Positions 36,201 through 48,200 of a stretch of 64,000 nucleotides of DNA are shown here, one piece after another; within the stretch, counting starts at the first letter, position 1; every line of letters begins with the position of its first letter. Origin of the DNA: Mactra quadrangularis (lineage: Eukaryota; Mollusca; Bivalvia; Venerida; Mactridae); the NCBI GenBank assembly GCA_025267735.1, contig CM046293.1, positions 14,718,560 to 14,782,559 of the forward strand, read 5' to 3'. The notes under the pieces are model-generated. The model was not told the origin of the DNA. It searched no databases and saw only the letters and a list, made by a program, of their open reading frames with translations. The position numbers and the translations under genes were made by a program.

Positions 36201-39200
36201 CACCTTTGACATGTGAAAAACTCAAAATTTTCTATACCGTCACGAGGGGGTACCCCTCCCGAACCCACCCCCTGTGCCCCCCCACTTACGACCATTCTGG
36301 ATCCGGCCCTGTATACTAACCCAATAGTAGCATTAGATCTACCAGTAGCACATTTCTGGTGGCAACTAACAGTAAACTGTGTACCACCTTCAGTACTTAC
36401 CAAACTCTACATTTTGACCCAAACCTTTCTATCACTAAACCCCTCCCACTCTCTCACAAGGCACTCTCCTCTCTCTAACTAGGTCCCTCCTTCTCTCTTA
36501 CTATGTCCCTTCCCCTTAATTAATAGGCAACTCCCTCTCAAAATGCTTCTCCACCTCTCTCTTACTAGGCCTCTCCAACTATTTCACACTGCCCCTCCAA
36601 ATACAAATACAAATACTGCTCTTAATAAGTTCCACCCTCTCTCTCATTAAACCCCTCCCTATCTCTCACAAGGTCCCTCTGACTTTCTAGCAATGCTCAA
36701 CCCCTTCTTTTACTATACCCCATCTCTCACACTTAACCCCTCTTCTTCTTCTTAATGTTCCTCACCCTTTTCCCACTAGGCCCCTCACCTCCACTATATA
36801 CAAGTCATACTAACCCAATGGTAGCATTAGATCTTGCTGTCATAGATTTCTGGAAACTAGACTGTGTACCACATCCAGTACCAAACTCTGTGTCCTGATG
36901 GTCAATGGCCCCTCCCTCTCTGTCACTTGGCCCCTACCCCTTTCTTGCAATGCCCCTCCCTCTCTTACTAGGCCCCTATTCTCTCACTAGGCTCCTCCCT
37001 CTCTCACTAGGTCCCTCCCCTCCACTATATACAAGTCATACTAACCCAATGGTAGCATTAGATCTTGCTGTCATAGATTTCTGGAAACTAGACTGTGTAC
37101 CACTTCCAGTACCAAACTCTGTGTCCTCATCATCCTCATCATCACTTGGCTCCATACTCATAATCCTAGTACTGGATCTTTGTTGTTGTTCTTCCTACAC
37201 AAACAGATAGAGAAAATACATTAGTTTAGTTTGTAATCATTTATTTTAGCTCAAATTTGAAACAAGTTCTTACAACTAAGATAATTACTTTCAGGTCCTT
37301 GTCTTGCTCCTTCACCACTCAGCTACTGAGCTAGTTGGATAAAGTTTCTTGCTCAAGGAAACAACCAAGATGTTATGAATGAGATTAAAACTAGCGTAAA
37401 GCTGACTATCAAATGATTACAAGACCAATTTTGTAACTTCTCGACCATTTCTACTCTTCAAATATATTACAAAATCACATTGGCTGATACCAAGGAAAAC
37501 ATAACCTTAACAAAAGCCATTCTTTTCAATACACACAATAATTTCAAATTGATTCAAATGTTCCATTGATAGCTGAATGATTCAATTACATTGTATACTT
37601 ATAAGTTATTATAACCTGGGTCTGTGTAACAGTAGACTACACAAAGAATTTCGAATCTATTGTCCTAAAGGTGTTTCTGGGTCAAGCCTAACCAGAGCTG
37701 ATTGTTCCCTTCCATTAAAAATTCAACAATAATAACAATCTCCCTTTTCAATAAGGTATTTAAAGTAGTTGTTGGCCTTGTGAAAGTGAAGATGAACACT
37801 GGTTAAAGACAAAGATCCAGTAAAGCTGGTCTAGACAAGCTGATCCAATGTAAAATGTCCATCACTTGTGTTGGCATGGCATTAAACTTATCAAAAAAGT
37901 AAAAAAAATAAAAAAAATAAAATACTCACAGATCTTCTCATTTCTTCATGTATTAACTGTTCTTGCTCCCTGGTCTCCTATAAAACATAAAATATATAAT
38001 ATAATATTCTACAACAATGATGATGATAACTTATCACCTGTAGACATCTTATACAATTAAATTGATTACAAGCAGTGACCGTTTTAATTCAAACAGAGCA
38101 CTACTTATGGCCATGTTTTCTCCTCTTTCCCTATCAAAACTTGTCAAAAAGCCCATTCTTTTAGTGTGTAGGAACATTGTTTTACGTATACCTGAATGGT
38201 AATAATACCTCTTGACCCTTTATTTCAAACTCCCTGATTTTATCTGGGTTCTAAAATAATCACTACATGATATATAAAATGATGAATACAATGATCTGAA
38301 AACAATGTTATATTTTATCAAATCACCAAAATCTTCATCCAACTAATTCAAATATAAAGCAATCACAAATGTATCAATCAATTAAAAAAAGCATTTACAA
38401 AATTACCAATTTTACAATAAAAGATTCACGCTTGCAAACAATTATAGCCATCTCAGCCCAGTTTTGGCTGCAAGCATTAGATATAAACCACACAATGTGA
38501 ATCACACTTAGATTTAAAACCAACTGATTGCTAGTTTTCTTCAAAAAGTCAAACTAAATATTTCCATTCCTTAATTTCACAATAGTTTTATCATGTTAAT
38601 ATATAAACTGCTATCAACTTAGCCAACTAGCCCAAAACCGGGGACTAGCGAAAATTAAATGAAACTAGATAAATAAAATTACCTATATTTCATATAGTCA
38701 AGTCAGTGGATAATTTTAGTTATAGTTATTTCCCAAATTATCAACTATTTTGACTATAATAAATAATTTTCACTAGCCTAAAATAATTTCAACTAGCCCC
38801 AAGACTTCAGGCTAGTGAGTTAAAGCAAAGACTGCAACATCAGTCTTTCTGTTTTAAGCTTAGGTTAGGAGATACTGTTAACAAAAATAAATTCAAAGTT
38901 TGTTATAAAATATACAAGCAAAACTAATATTTCATAATCACCATTCACAGCAACAATTAAATCATTTTGACCAAAACTCTGTTACAGTAAGCCAATGGTT
39001 AGTGAAAACAAACTTGACAATACTTGGCATATAAATACACACACAATGAGATAGTTAATGGATTCTTCACACACACATATTTAATATAAGGTATAACCAT
39101 TAAAAAATCTTTCTACATTTTCCCTACAGCCCATGCTAGTCAAATCGTGAGTTTTAGTGCAATAAGTTTCCAAAATTGTGAAAAAGATTTGTGAGACAAT

Positions 39201-42200
39201 TATACAAAATTTTGAACAAAAATTCTTCCTTTTTTTAAATTGGGTTTTAACATCATATTCAACGCATATTAAGGTTATGTACACGATGGTCAGCTCTTCC
39301 TACTATACGTTTCCTGGACACTTTTCTATCACCAGTACTAACTTACCCTAACATGAGGCCGACAACTCATGTATAGGGTATGACCTACCGCAACCGGGCT
39401 GGAACCCAGGATGCTAACCACAACGCCCACAGCCGTGGCATGAACAAAAATTCTTAAAGACTTTACTGTCATAAAAAGTATTTCAAAAACACTCTGATCT
39501 TGCTTCAAACAGAAAGTGAATAGCCACAGTTACAATTTGTGCTTTGTGCCACAAAAAATCTTGCTAATAGTGTAATTCTGATTATACTTTTTGAATTTTT
39601 ATTGCTGATTTTTCTTTTCATAGGACAAGTAGTGAAAAGGCAAAATATTGGTCAAATTTTGATTATGTAAAACCAGAGACATAGATAACTTGTATCTAAT
39701 TCCCTGGTAAAACTATCAAATAATTGATGCACATATTTATTCTAGACAATTGTCAACAGATTAAATTAAACAAACTTGATATTTCTTCATTGTTGAACAT
39801 ACAAGATTATAAAGACAGACAAATGATTGAGTCTAAAACATTATACAGAGTGAATCCTCATCAAACCTTCCAGTGTTTAAAGAGAAAGATTAAAGATCTC
39901 TGTGAAGTTAATTTAAATTACAACATAGTGATAGAAATGTTACAGTTAAAAAACAAAGGCTAGATCAAACAAAGTGAGTAACATGTTTTGGAAAACATGG
40001 TTGAGGTTGACATTCACGAGTCACTAGGGCTGATAAACTTTCTTAAAACAGACCAAATTATTTTTCAATTATCGAGTACACTTCCATGCTTATAATAAAA
40101 TATTTGACGATGCAAGACTTTGCCAGAATAAAATCAAGAAAATATTCATTCAGTCAGTGCCAAAGACTTCTTAATCTATCAGTCAGTCGAGCTGATAAAG
40201 ACAGTCCTAAAGCCTGTCTGCCCAAATGATAATTTTTAAAACAATATTACAAATTTGTCACTTGGTGTCAAACAAAGCTGTTTCATAGGATCACAACCCT
40301 TCAAAATTCAATAAAAATACTCAAATCACAGAGTATGTAATCCTTCCTGGACAATGATTTTGGAAATTTTATTTCTATTGCTATAAAGGGAAGTTTATCA
40401 GGCATTGGAGCTGAAGTAAAAGTAAAGTTTGCAGCACTTTTATGATTTCTTAACCTTTGATAAGTAAATAGCTATTGGTGTAATGACTTAGTTTTGAAAA
40501 CTAAGACAGTCATGCCCTAAACCCACTAGCCCAAAGCTAGTGAAAATTGATGTGGGCAAGTTTAAAATAGTTTGATTATTTTGCCCATTACTATGAAACA
40601 TAATAAATGGGGATTGTGCAATGTATGTAAAGTTTCAAAAATTCAGAATAGTATGAATTACAAAATCTTAATTTGAACAATTACGCAAAACTATCTTATT
40701 TTAAACCAGGTAAGTTTTAAGTCAGTGAACAACATGCAAACAAAATGAAATTAATTGTAAAAACAGTAATTGTCTAATTTATGTGAGATACAGACACACG
40801 ATGCAATATGATAGTGAATGCAATAGTGATGAAAACATAGATTTATCATGTCAACCATTCCCCTATAGACACTCATGTTTGCCATATTACCTTCACTCTA
40901 GCACGAGTTTTAGCTTTAGGTTGAATGACCTTAACTGGTTGTACAACCTCGACAGGTTCATTATCAGTTGATGGTGACGATGATGATGATGACACTGATG
41001 ATGATGGTGATGGTTTCTATGGTGACAATAAATTAAATTGAAAATCAATGTAGCAGAGGTATAAAACGGCAGTTGTACTACCTTGCCTTCAAGCTAGCTT
41101 TAATGGCGACACGGTAGAGTGTCCGCTTACATACCGAGAGCTTGTGGGTGACATAAATAAAGGTCTTAAGACCTATTTCAGTCTAACATCGTTCTTTATT
41201 GTACAGTAAAACCTCTGCCAAGCAGCCCTCAACTAAACGAATCCTCTACCCAACAGCATCTTCTGATATTTCCCTTAAGCATAATCTTGATTGAATTTAA
41301 CCTCTGCAGCACAACAACCTCTTAACAGTGACACACTTTAGTCTCTCCCAGTGGGTGTTGCTCAAGAGAGGTTGAACTATATTATTATAATCATCAAGAT
41401 ATTTGATATGTCAACCCTTTCAAGCAGATTTTCAATCAGTTTTTTTTACAATGGGTGTGTTTGAATGATATGACCAATCCTTGACAGGTTCATTAAAATT
41501 GTTACAACGCATCACAAAAATAAGCATTTGAGTTTTTAAAACTTTTAATGTTTCAAAATAAACAGCAAATTACATATGGAATTTAAAAAAAAAAGATAAA
41601 AAAAATCTCTGCAATCAACAAACAATTAAATTTACACCGGTCAACAGAATTAGCAATAAAATTGTGAGCAAGATCTAGGTTTGATAAGGGTTAGTGAGCA
41701 CTACATGGCTGCACTGTGTGCAGACCCTCAGCTCTAAATAACATAAGTATTAACTCAGATATGACAGGCCTTAATTTAACATTAAGTTTAGCCATAACCT
41801 AGATAATAACTATCTGATTTTTTTAAGCTTTAAGTATTTATTAATTAATAATTTATTTGCAATAAAATTGCATTAAAGTTGATCTTCAATGGTCAACAGA
41901 GTAGTGAATTAATGTTTTCATATTTTATAACATTGTAAATAACTTATAAGGAATGTGTCTTGTGTCACTAGACAAAGTATGTTTATTTTTTACATTTACA
42001 ATGAAGGGAGATCAATACTGTAACAAGACAAAAAACAGAGTTACCTACCCTGATAAGTTTATCAACTTCCTGTTGTTGTTGTTCAACCATAGCAGAGTTC
42101 TGTCCCTTGGCTCTTCTTGTAGCTAACTCTTCACTCTTCTTTTCAAGAGCATTATTTAACTAGAGAAAATATGAAAGTATCACGAAGTTTGAATGTATTC

Positions 42201-45200
42201 AATTTATGGATAGGGAACAAACATTTATACCAAGTAAAAAAGTCATAGGATTCAAACAATGTTACATGAGTAAGCTTTGATTTTCGTCCAATCACTTGCA
42301 TATTAGAGGCATAATCAGTTTTCTTGTATACATTATAATAACAAGAGATATGACATCTCTTTAATGTATAATCATGATATGGAAAAATCAACAGCAAAAA
42401 CTGGAGAATGACAATACAATCACTGAAATTATATTCCGTCTAAGTGTATAAAATTCCCTTTCGAATGATTGAGTGGTCGGCAAATGGGTTGTACTTTAAT
42501 TCAAGATAGGGTTAGGGTTTTAACTTTACAAATATTTACCTTTCTTAATTCATCAGCATGTTGTTTCTTCATTTCACTCAATTTTCTCTGCCATTGTTTA
42601 TCATGTTTCTCAAACTTTGATTGTACAGAGGTCTCAACACTATGCATCTAAAATAGTTAAACATATAAATATAGCAATACATAATATAAAAAGGAGGGAA
42701 CCTGGTCAGTAGCGCAGTTACAGGACCTGAGACATTTTTCATATTTTGATGAATTAAAAACTGTGCCCATGGTTCTATAAACCTGTAGATCTAGACGGTC
42801 CTATTTTTGTACAAGATTTGTCAGTTGGTCCACCATGTTTCGTGGTGACTGCATATAAATATAGCAATACAGGAGATAAAAAGATGGTTATAATATGAAG
42901 AGTTCTCAATACTTTGCCACAGTGATTTACAATCAGAAGTAGGAGGGAGAATGGCCATAGAAACTTTTTCATGACAAAACTCCACGAAAGTATGCCACAC
43001 CCAGGAATTGAACCTACAACCTCTCAATCAGTAGACAAGTGTGCTACAGACAGAGCTAGCCGAGTGGCTTGAATCACTCATCTACTATCATTCAAAACAA
43101 ACTAAATCTGAGAACCAACCTGATCTTGTAGTTGTTCTTTCAACATAGCTACTTCCTCTCTTTGTTGTCTAAGTAGATTTTTCTCATCTTCGTCATCTTG
43201 TAGATCACCGAGATTAGATCTCATCTTGTTACCACGCATATCATGTAAGGCTTGTTCTGATGCTTGATATTTCTCATTCACTTCTTGTATCTCTTTCATA
43301 AACATATGTTTTATATTTTCTATCTCATTCTGTGAATCAAAATTAAATATAAAATTAGATACACTATAACTATAGGCATATATGTAATAAAAACTTTCCT
43401 GTATCTTTTCGTAAACATTTGTTTCATATTTTCTATCTTATTCTGTGAATAGAAATTATTTCTTTCATGCTTTACGGTGAAACATCGCGTTATTCGATGA
43501 AAATATAAATTTTATATTTTCATCGTAGTGAAAATATAACCTTATATTTTCATCGTTCATGACGTCATATTAGACGATAAATGAAGTCATCTTGGAGTAG
43601 AAATGATGTCTTGTTATAATTTGTGCAAAATACATCAAATAAAACACAAAACTAAGTATGAAAGAAACAGAATATTCATCAACTTTGGTGTAAGATCTTT
43701 TTATTTCAACTTGTGAACTCAGAAAATGACATTTTCACTTGTAGCTATGCCACTCGTGAAAATATGTTTTCTGAGCTCACTCGGTGAAATAAAAATCGAT
43801 CTTACACCAAAGTTGACGAATATCCTCTATTTATAAAACAAACTTTGGTTAAGCTCTGCTATAAAGACTAACTTGTTTATTACAAAGTCATACAATTCTC
43901 AAATGCTTAATTTGATAAGAAAAAGGTCTTTATATTAAGACCATTACACTTTTCAGTTTTGTTTGTTGTTTGTTGGGCTTAACGCCGTAGCAACACATTA
44001 TATAGGTTATTTCACGGCGGTCAGTCAACCTACTCACTCCTCCTGGAAAGGCTAAATCTCTGGATTTAGCTCTTAGCCAACTACTAAGTGCATACTTTCG
44101 TCAGTGACTGACAAATGGCCTACACCATAACTAAAAATCATTGGTAGGAGGGAGAATGGCCGTAGAAATAATTTCATGACCAAGCTCCAAAAAAGTATGC
44201 CCCGCCTGGGAATCGAACCCATAACCCCTCGATCGGTAGACTTGCTTTCTACCAACTGAGCTAGCTGGGTGGCTCTTTTCAGTTTTAACCATATGGTAAA
44301 AAACTTGCCATCAACAGTGTATGTTGATCTTATGACTTTTCTGTTGACACAACAAAATCTGTGATGATTGTAATGTTTGAAAATTGGTGTTTCTAATTGC
44401 AATAATATCAGGCTAATTGAGTGCAGGAAAATGGTGACAGGATAACACATTTTCAGTCACTGGAAAGAAATAGCCCTGTAGACCTCATTTTGGGAAAAGT
44501 AAACTCAGTGAAATGCAAATTTAGGGTTGAAAAATACAAGAAATTGAATTTTATTGCCTGTTTTGCTCCACCCAAGTGTTAACATTGTAACTGGTAGCAG
44601 GGTTTTAATGGCTTTTAATAATTTGGTCAAGTAAGGTCTATGTAATTCAGTTAGTACTGAAATAAGAGCTTCTAGAAATAGCCAAATTGCATATAGGAGA
44701 ACAAATAGCCAATTTCACCCCAAAATTAAAAACGTTTTTGGTAACTTAAATACAGAACATGATATAAAATATATTGGGTTAACTTTTCTAAATTTGACCT
44801 ATTTTCAGGCCTCAAAACAATCTTTCATGGGATGAAAGGTCACACTCCAGGGTCTGCACATAATGCATCCATATGGAGCGGATGGACGCTCATTAAAATC
44901 TTACAAAACAAACAAAAAAACAATTTTCACTCATGTCTCAACCTGTTAAGGATTAATATGGGACTTTAGTCAGTTATTTCCCCTTGTATACTCTTCAAAC
45001 AGGTAGGTCTTACTAGTTGAATTACTCGGATTTTACCCTTAGTTTTCAATGTCAATTTGCCAAAATTGATCTTTAATAACTTTTTTGTTAATCTTTTAAT
45101 TTGTTTGAAAATCAAGCTAAGTATTTTAAGGATATAGAGCTATCTAAGATTCATCACTTCTGTAAATATCTTCACAAACAAGAAAGATATCAGATGAAAT

Positions 45201-48200
45201 ATTTTGTTATCCTTACATAGAAATTCAATGATAAAATCCGAGGATTCCAACTGTAAGGACCTACTTACCAATTGGATTGCTTCAGATCTTTTCAGGGAAA
45301 GATAACTGACTTAAGTCCCTAATTGATTTTCCACAAACAATAGTTTTAAAAAAATAGAGTAAGTACAAACCTGTTGATCAGGAGATAAATCTTGATGTTC
45401 TTCATACCTTGGTATATTCTAAAATAAATATAAATTTAAATATATTTATTGTCTAACAGTATAAAATTGGCACTTAATTAATTTCCATTTAAAATTGTAA
45501 CAACTTCATTTATACTTGTCGCTTATATAAAATGACCAAGATTTAATAAAAAATTATTTTGTATTATTTAGATTTGTGTTGTCTATCAAAATTTTATGCT
45601 AATTTATATACTGGTATGTTGCTAATATCTTTTATTGTTTAAAATAATGCTAGACTTAAGTATGACTTTGTCAAAATTAAAATAATAGAATAATCCACAG
45701 AAACTTTAATATAAAGATTGTATCCTCTATTTTAGAATGGCTAACTATATGAATGACTCTTTACCTGTTTTTCAATGAGTTTTCTTGCTTTTCTTTCATG
45801 ATGTAACTGTGACTCTGTCTGTTTTAATCTTTCTTTTATTTCTAATAATTCATTCTCTAGAGCTGTGTCCAATTTACCAGGTTTATGTGATTGTACGGAG
45901 ACAGCTTCAGGACTAATGTTCTCCTTACCCATAGGAGTAAACTCTCCATGACGTCTTTGTAAGTGGGATTGAAGGAAGGAGTTATTGAGGAAAGCTTTTG
46001 AGCAGAGTGGACACTGAAAATTAAAATATGAAGAAATACACATTATCATCAATTGTTTAAAAAATATGTTGTTTCTATTCATTCTATGTTATAAAACATA
46101 TTACCAATTGTATAAATCATCACTGATAAACTAAACATTGTTCTTTTTTCAAATTGACCACTCAAGACAATTTCTCGTAGAGTTTTCTACTCAGCAAACT
46201 GATGTTCTAAAAAAAGATGGCCTTCATAGATGTTTCAGGCGGGAGCCGGACAAAAGGTCCCATGGACTAAAAGTCCCATGTCATTTTTGACAGGGGTGGA
46301 CAAAAGGTCCCATGTAGTTTTGCCACCCTGGACAAAAGGTCCATACATGTCATTTCAAATTTACCAATTGCTTCTCTCAACTGATACGTCTCATGTACCG
46401 GTACATCAAAGTGTGAAAATTGGTAAAAATTAAACCCAATCATATAAATGATCAATAATGAATTTCAATTAACTATTGCTAATTGATTAATTATTCAAAA
46501 TAATCAATACTCAATCAATACTGATCAATAATATACAACAAACAATAATAGCCTCTAACAACGACAATAAAAGTACAGCTAGTATATAGGTGTAAACATT
46601 ATCACTGTAATTACAACTTAACAATGACTATCTTTATATATGACCTATATAATAATGTGTGTACATCTGTCATTGATAACATATAGAGGTCAAATGATCT
46701 TAATGTGATAAAACTGACATACAGCGTACTCCATAAATTCTTGGTCACATGAAATTTTGAGAAAAAAACTGATCATTAGAGCTGTCATTGATTGGGCTCA
46801 AAGCATATTGATGATATCGATATATCAAAATGCATATCGATTATTGATTAATTATTGATTGAAATAAAATATCGATGATACACCAATATTGATAGAATCA
46901 ATGACAGCTCTACTGATCATGCATACCAAAGTGTTTCTACTATAATTAAAGCTTATTTGTGTAACATGGTTTGCAGTGGGTTTTTTCTGGCCATTTTGGG
47001 GCCGAAATAGGGCCCCATTTCCCTCTCCAAAAAGTATACATTTTTCCCCTTCCCAGGTAAAAAATTCCCCTGTCAGACTGTCCTAAAACTTTTGTACTTT
47101 TTATAGCATTTTTGCCCATTCCTCAAGCATTACAGAGAAATCATAGATGAATATATAGGCTCAATAGTTGAAATTTCATAAAAGTAGACAGAAATGTTAC
47201 TCTGTTAGAGGATCCATGTTACCTCAAGTATTGAAATTTTTTCCCCTAATTTCATTTTTGTCGCAATTTTCCCCTCAAAAAGGGCCCCACCACCTTTCCC
47301 CTAAGAGTGAAAATAAACACTGGTTTGAATCAAATGTTGGTAAACTAGTTAATGTTGATTCTTTAATTGGTTCAGTTGATCTTAGTTTCATTTTTTCATG
47401 GGTAAATATGAGATGGTTTTTCTTTTAAAACAGGAATTTGTCCAACAATTTTTGGAGGTTACAGTATATACCGTTTAGTTATGAACATTATTTATCTGTA
47501 TGCTTACAGAATCCTGCCATACAAGACATTTCTCCACTCAGTATTAAGACAAATTCTTAAATGAAAACCACAGGTTACGTCATTGATATGTTCAATGTAT
47601 ACAAAGCAGGGCTTTTTCCAGTAGCTCATGAATGGACCTGGGGCCTTACTTCATTTAGAACATTAGATTTGTATCACAATTTCTTCAATAGTAGGCAAAT
47701 AAACCCAAAGTAAAGTCCAAATTTGGGTTAAACTGAGTGATTTTAAAGATGGTTCAGAAGAGGGGGGCTTTGAACAACCCCTGATATATCCTATATAAAT
47801 CTGGTAAATAATTATAATAATAATAATAATCAAGGAAAAAGTCCTAAAAGGTTAATATATAGATATACTTACTTTATTATAACTTCCACTACCAGCATGT
47901 ATCAATTGTTGTTGTGCTATCAGTAATTTCTTACGTTTATGACTTTCTTTTTTAACTGAGGATAATTCTTCTTTAAGTTTGGCAAGACTAGCCTTTGTTT
48001 CTTCATGTTCCTATAAACACGAAATAGTTATACATGTTGTACTTCTATTGTAATTTTTTATAATTTATATTTATATTTTTTTTTTCAAATAAAGGTCCGG
48101 ATGGCCATAAATTGTGACTTCAAAGTAAATAAAAACATCATATCGAAAATAAAGGCTTTATTGTTTTTTTGTAATATAGGTTTGTTTGTTTTTGAATAAA

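Larger units (their letters stand above)
46722..47464. mobile_element. Mariner-like MITE carrying two nested MITEs
   Basis: Ends CAGCGTACTCCATAAATTCT and TTTTTGGAGGTTACAG, with TA flanks, belong to the family of 21251. Removing the insertions at 46777-46912 and 46974-47322 restores the family sequence (CTGATCATGCATACC; GTAACATGGTTTGAATC). Confidence 0.8.

Noticed and set aside
39724..39963. Plus-strand 79-codon frame inside a DZIP1 intron
   Set aside because: No recognisable domain and antisense to the gene. Composition is ordinary intronic AT-rich sequence.
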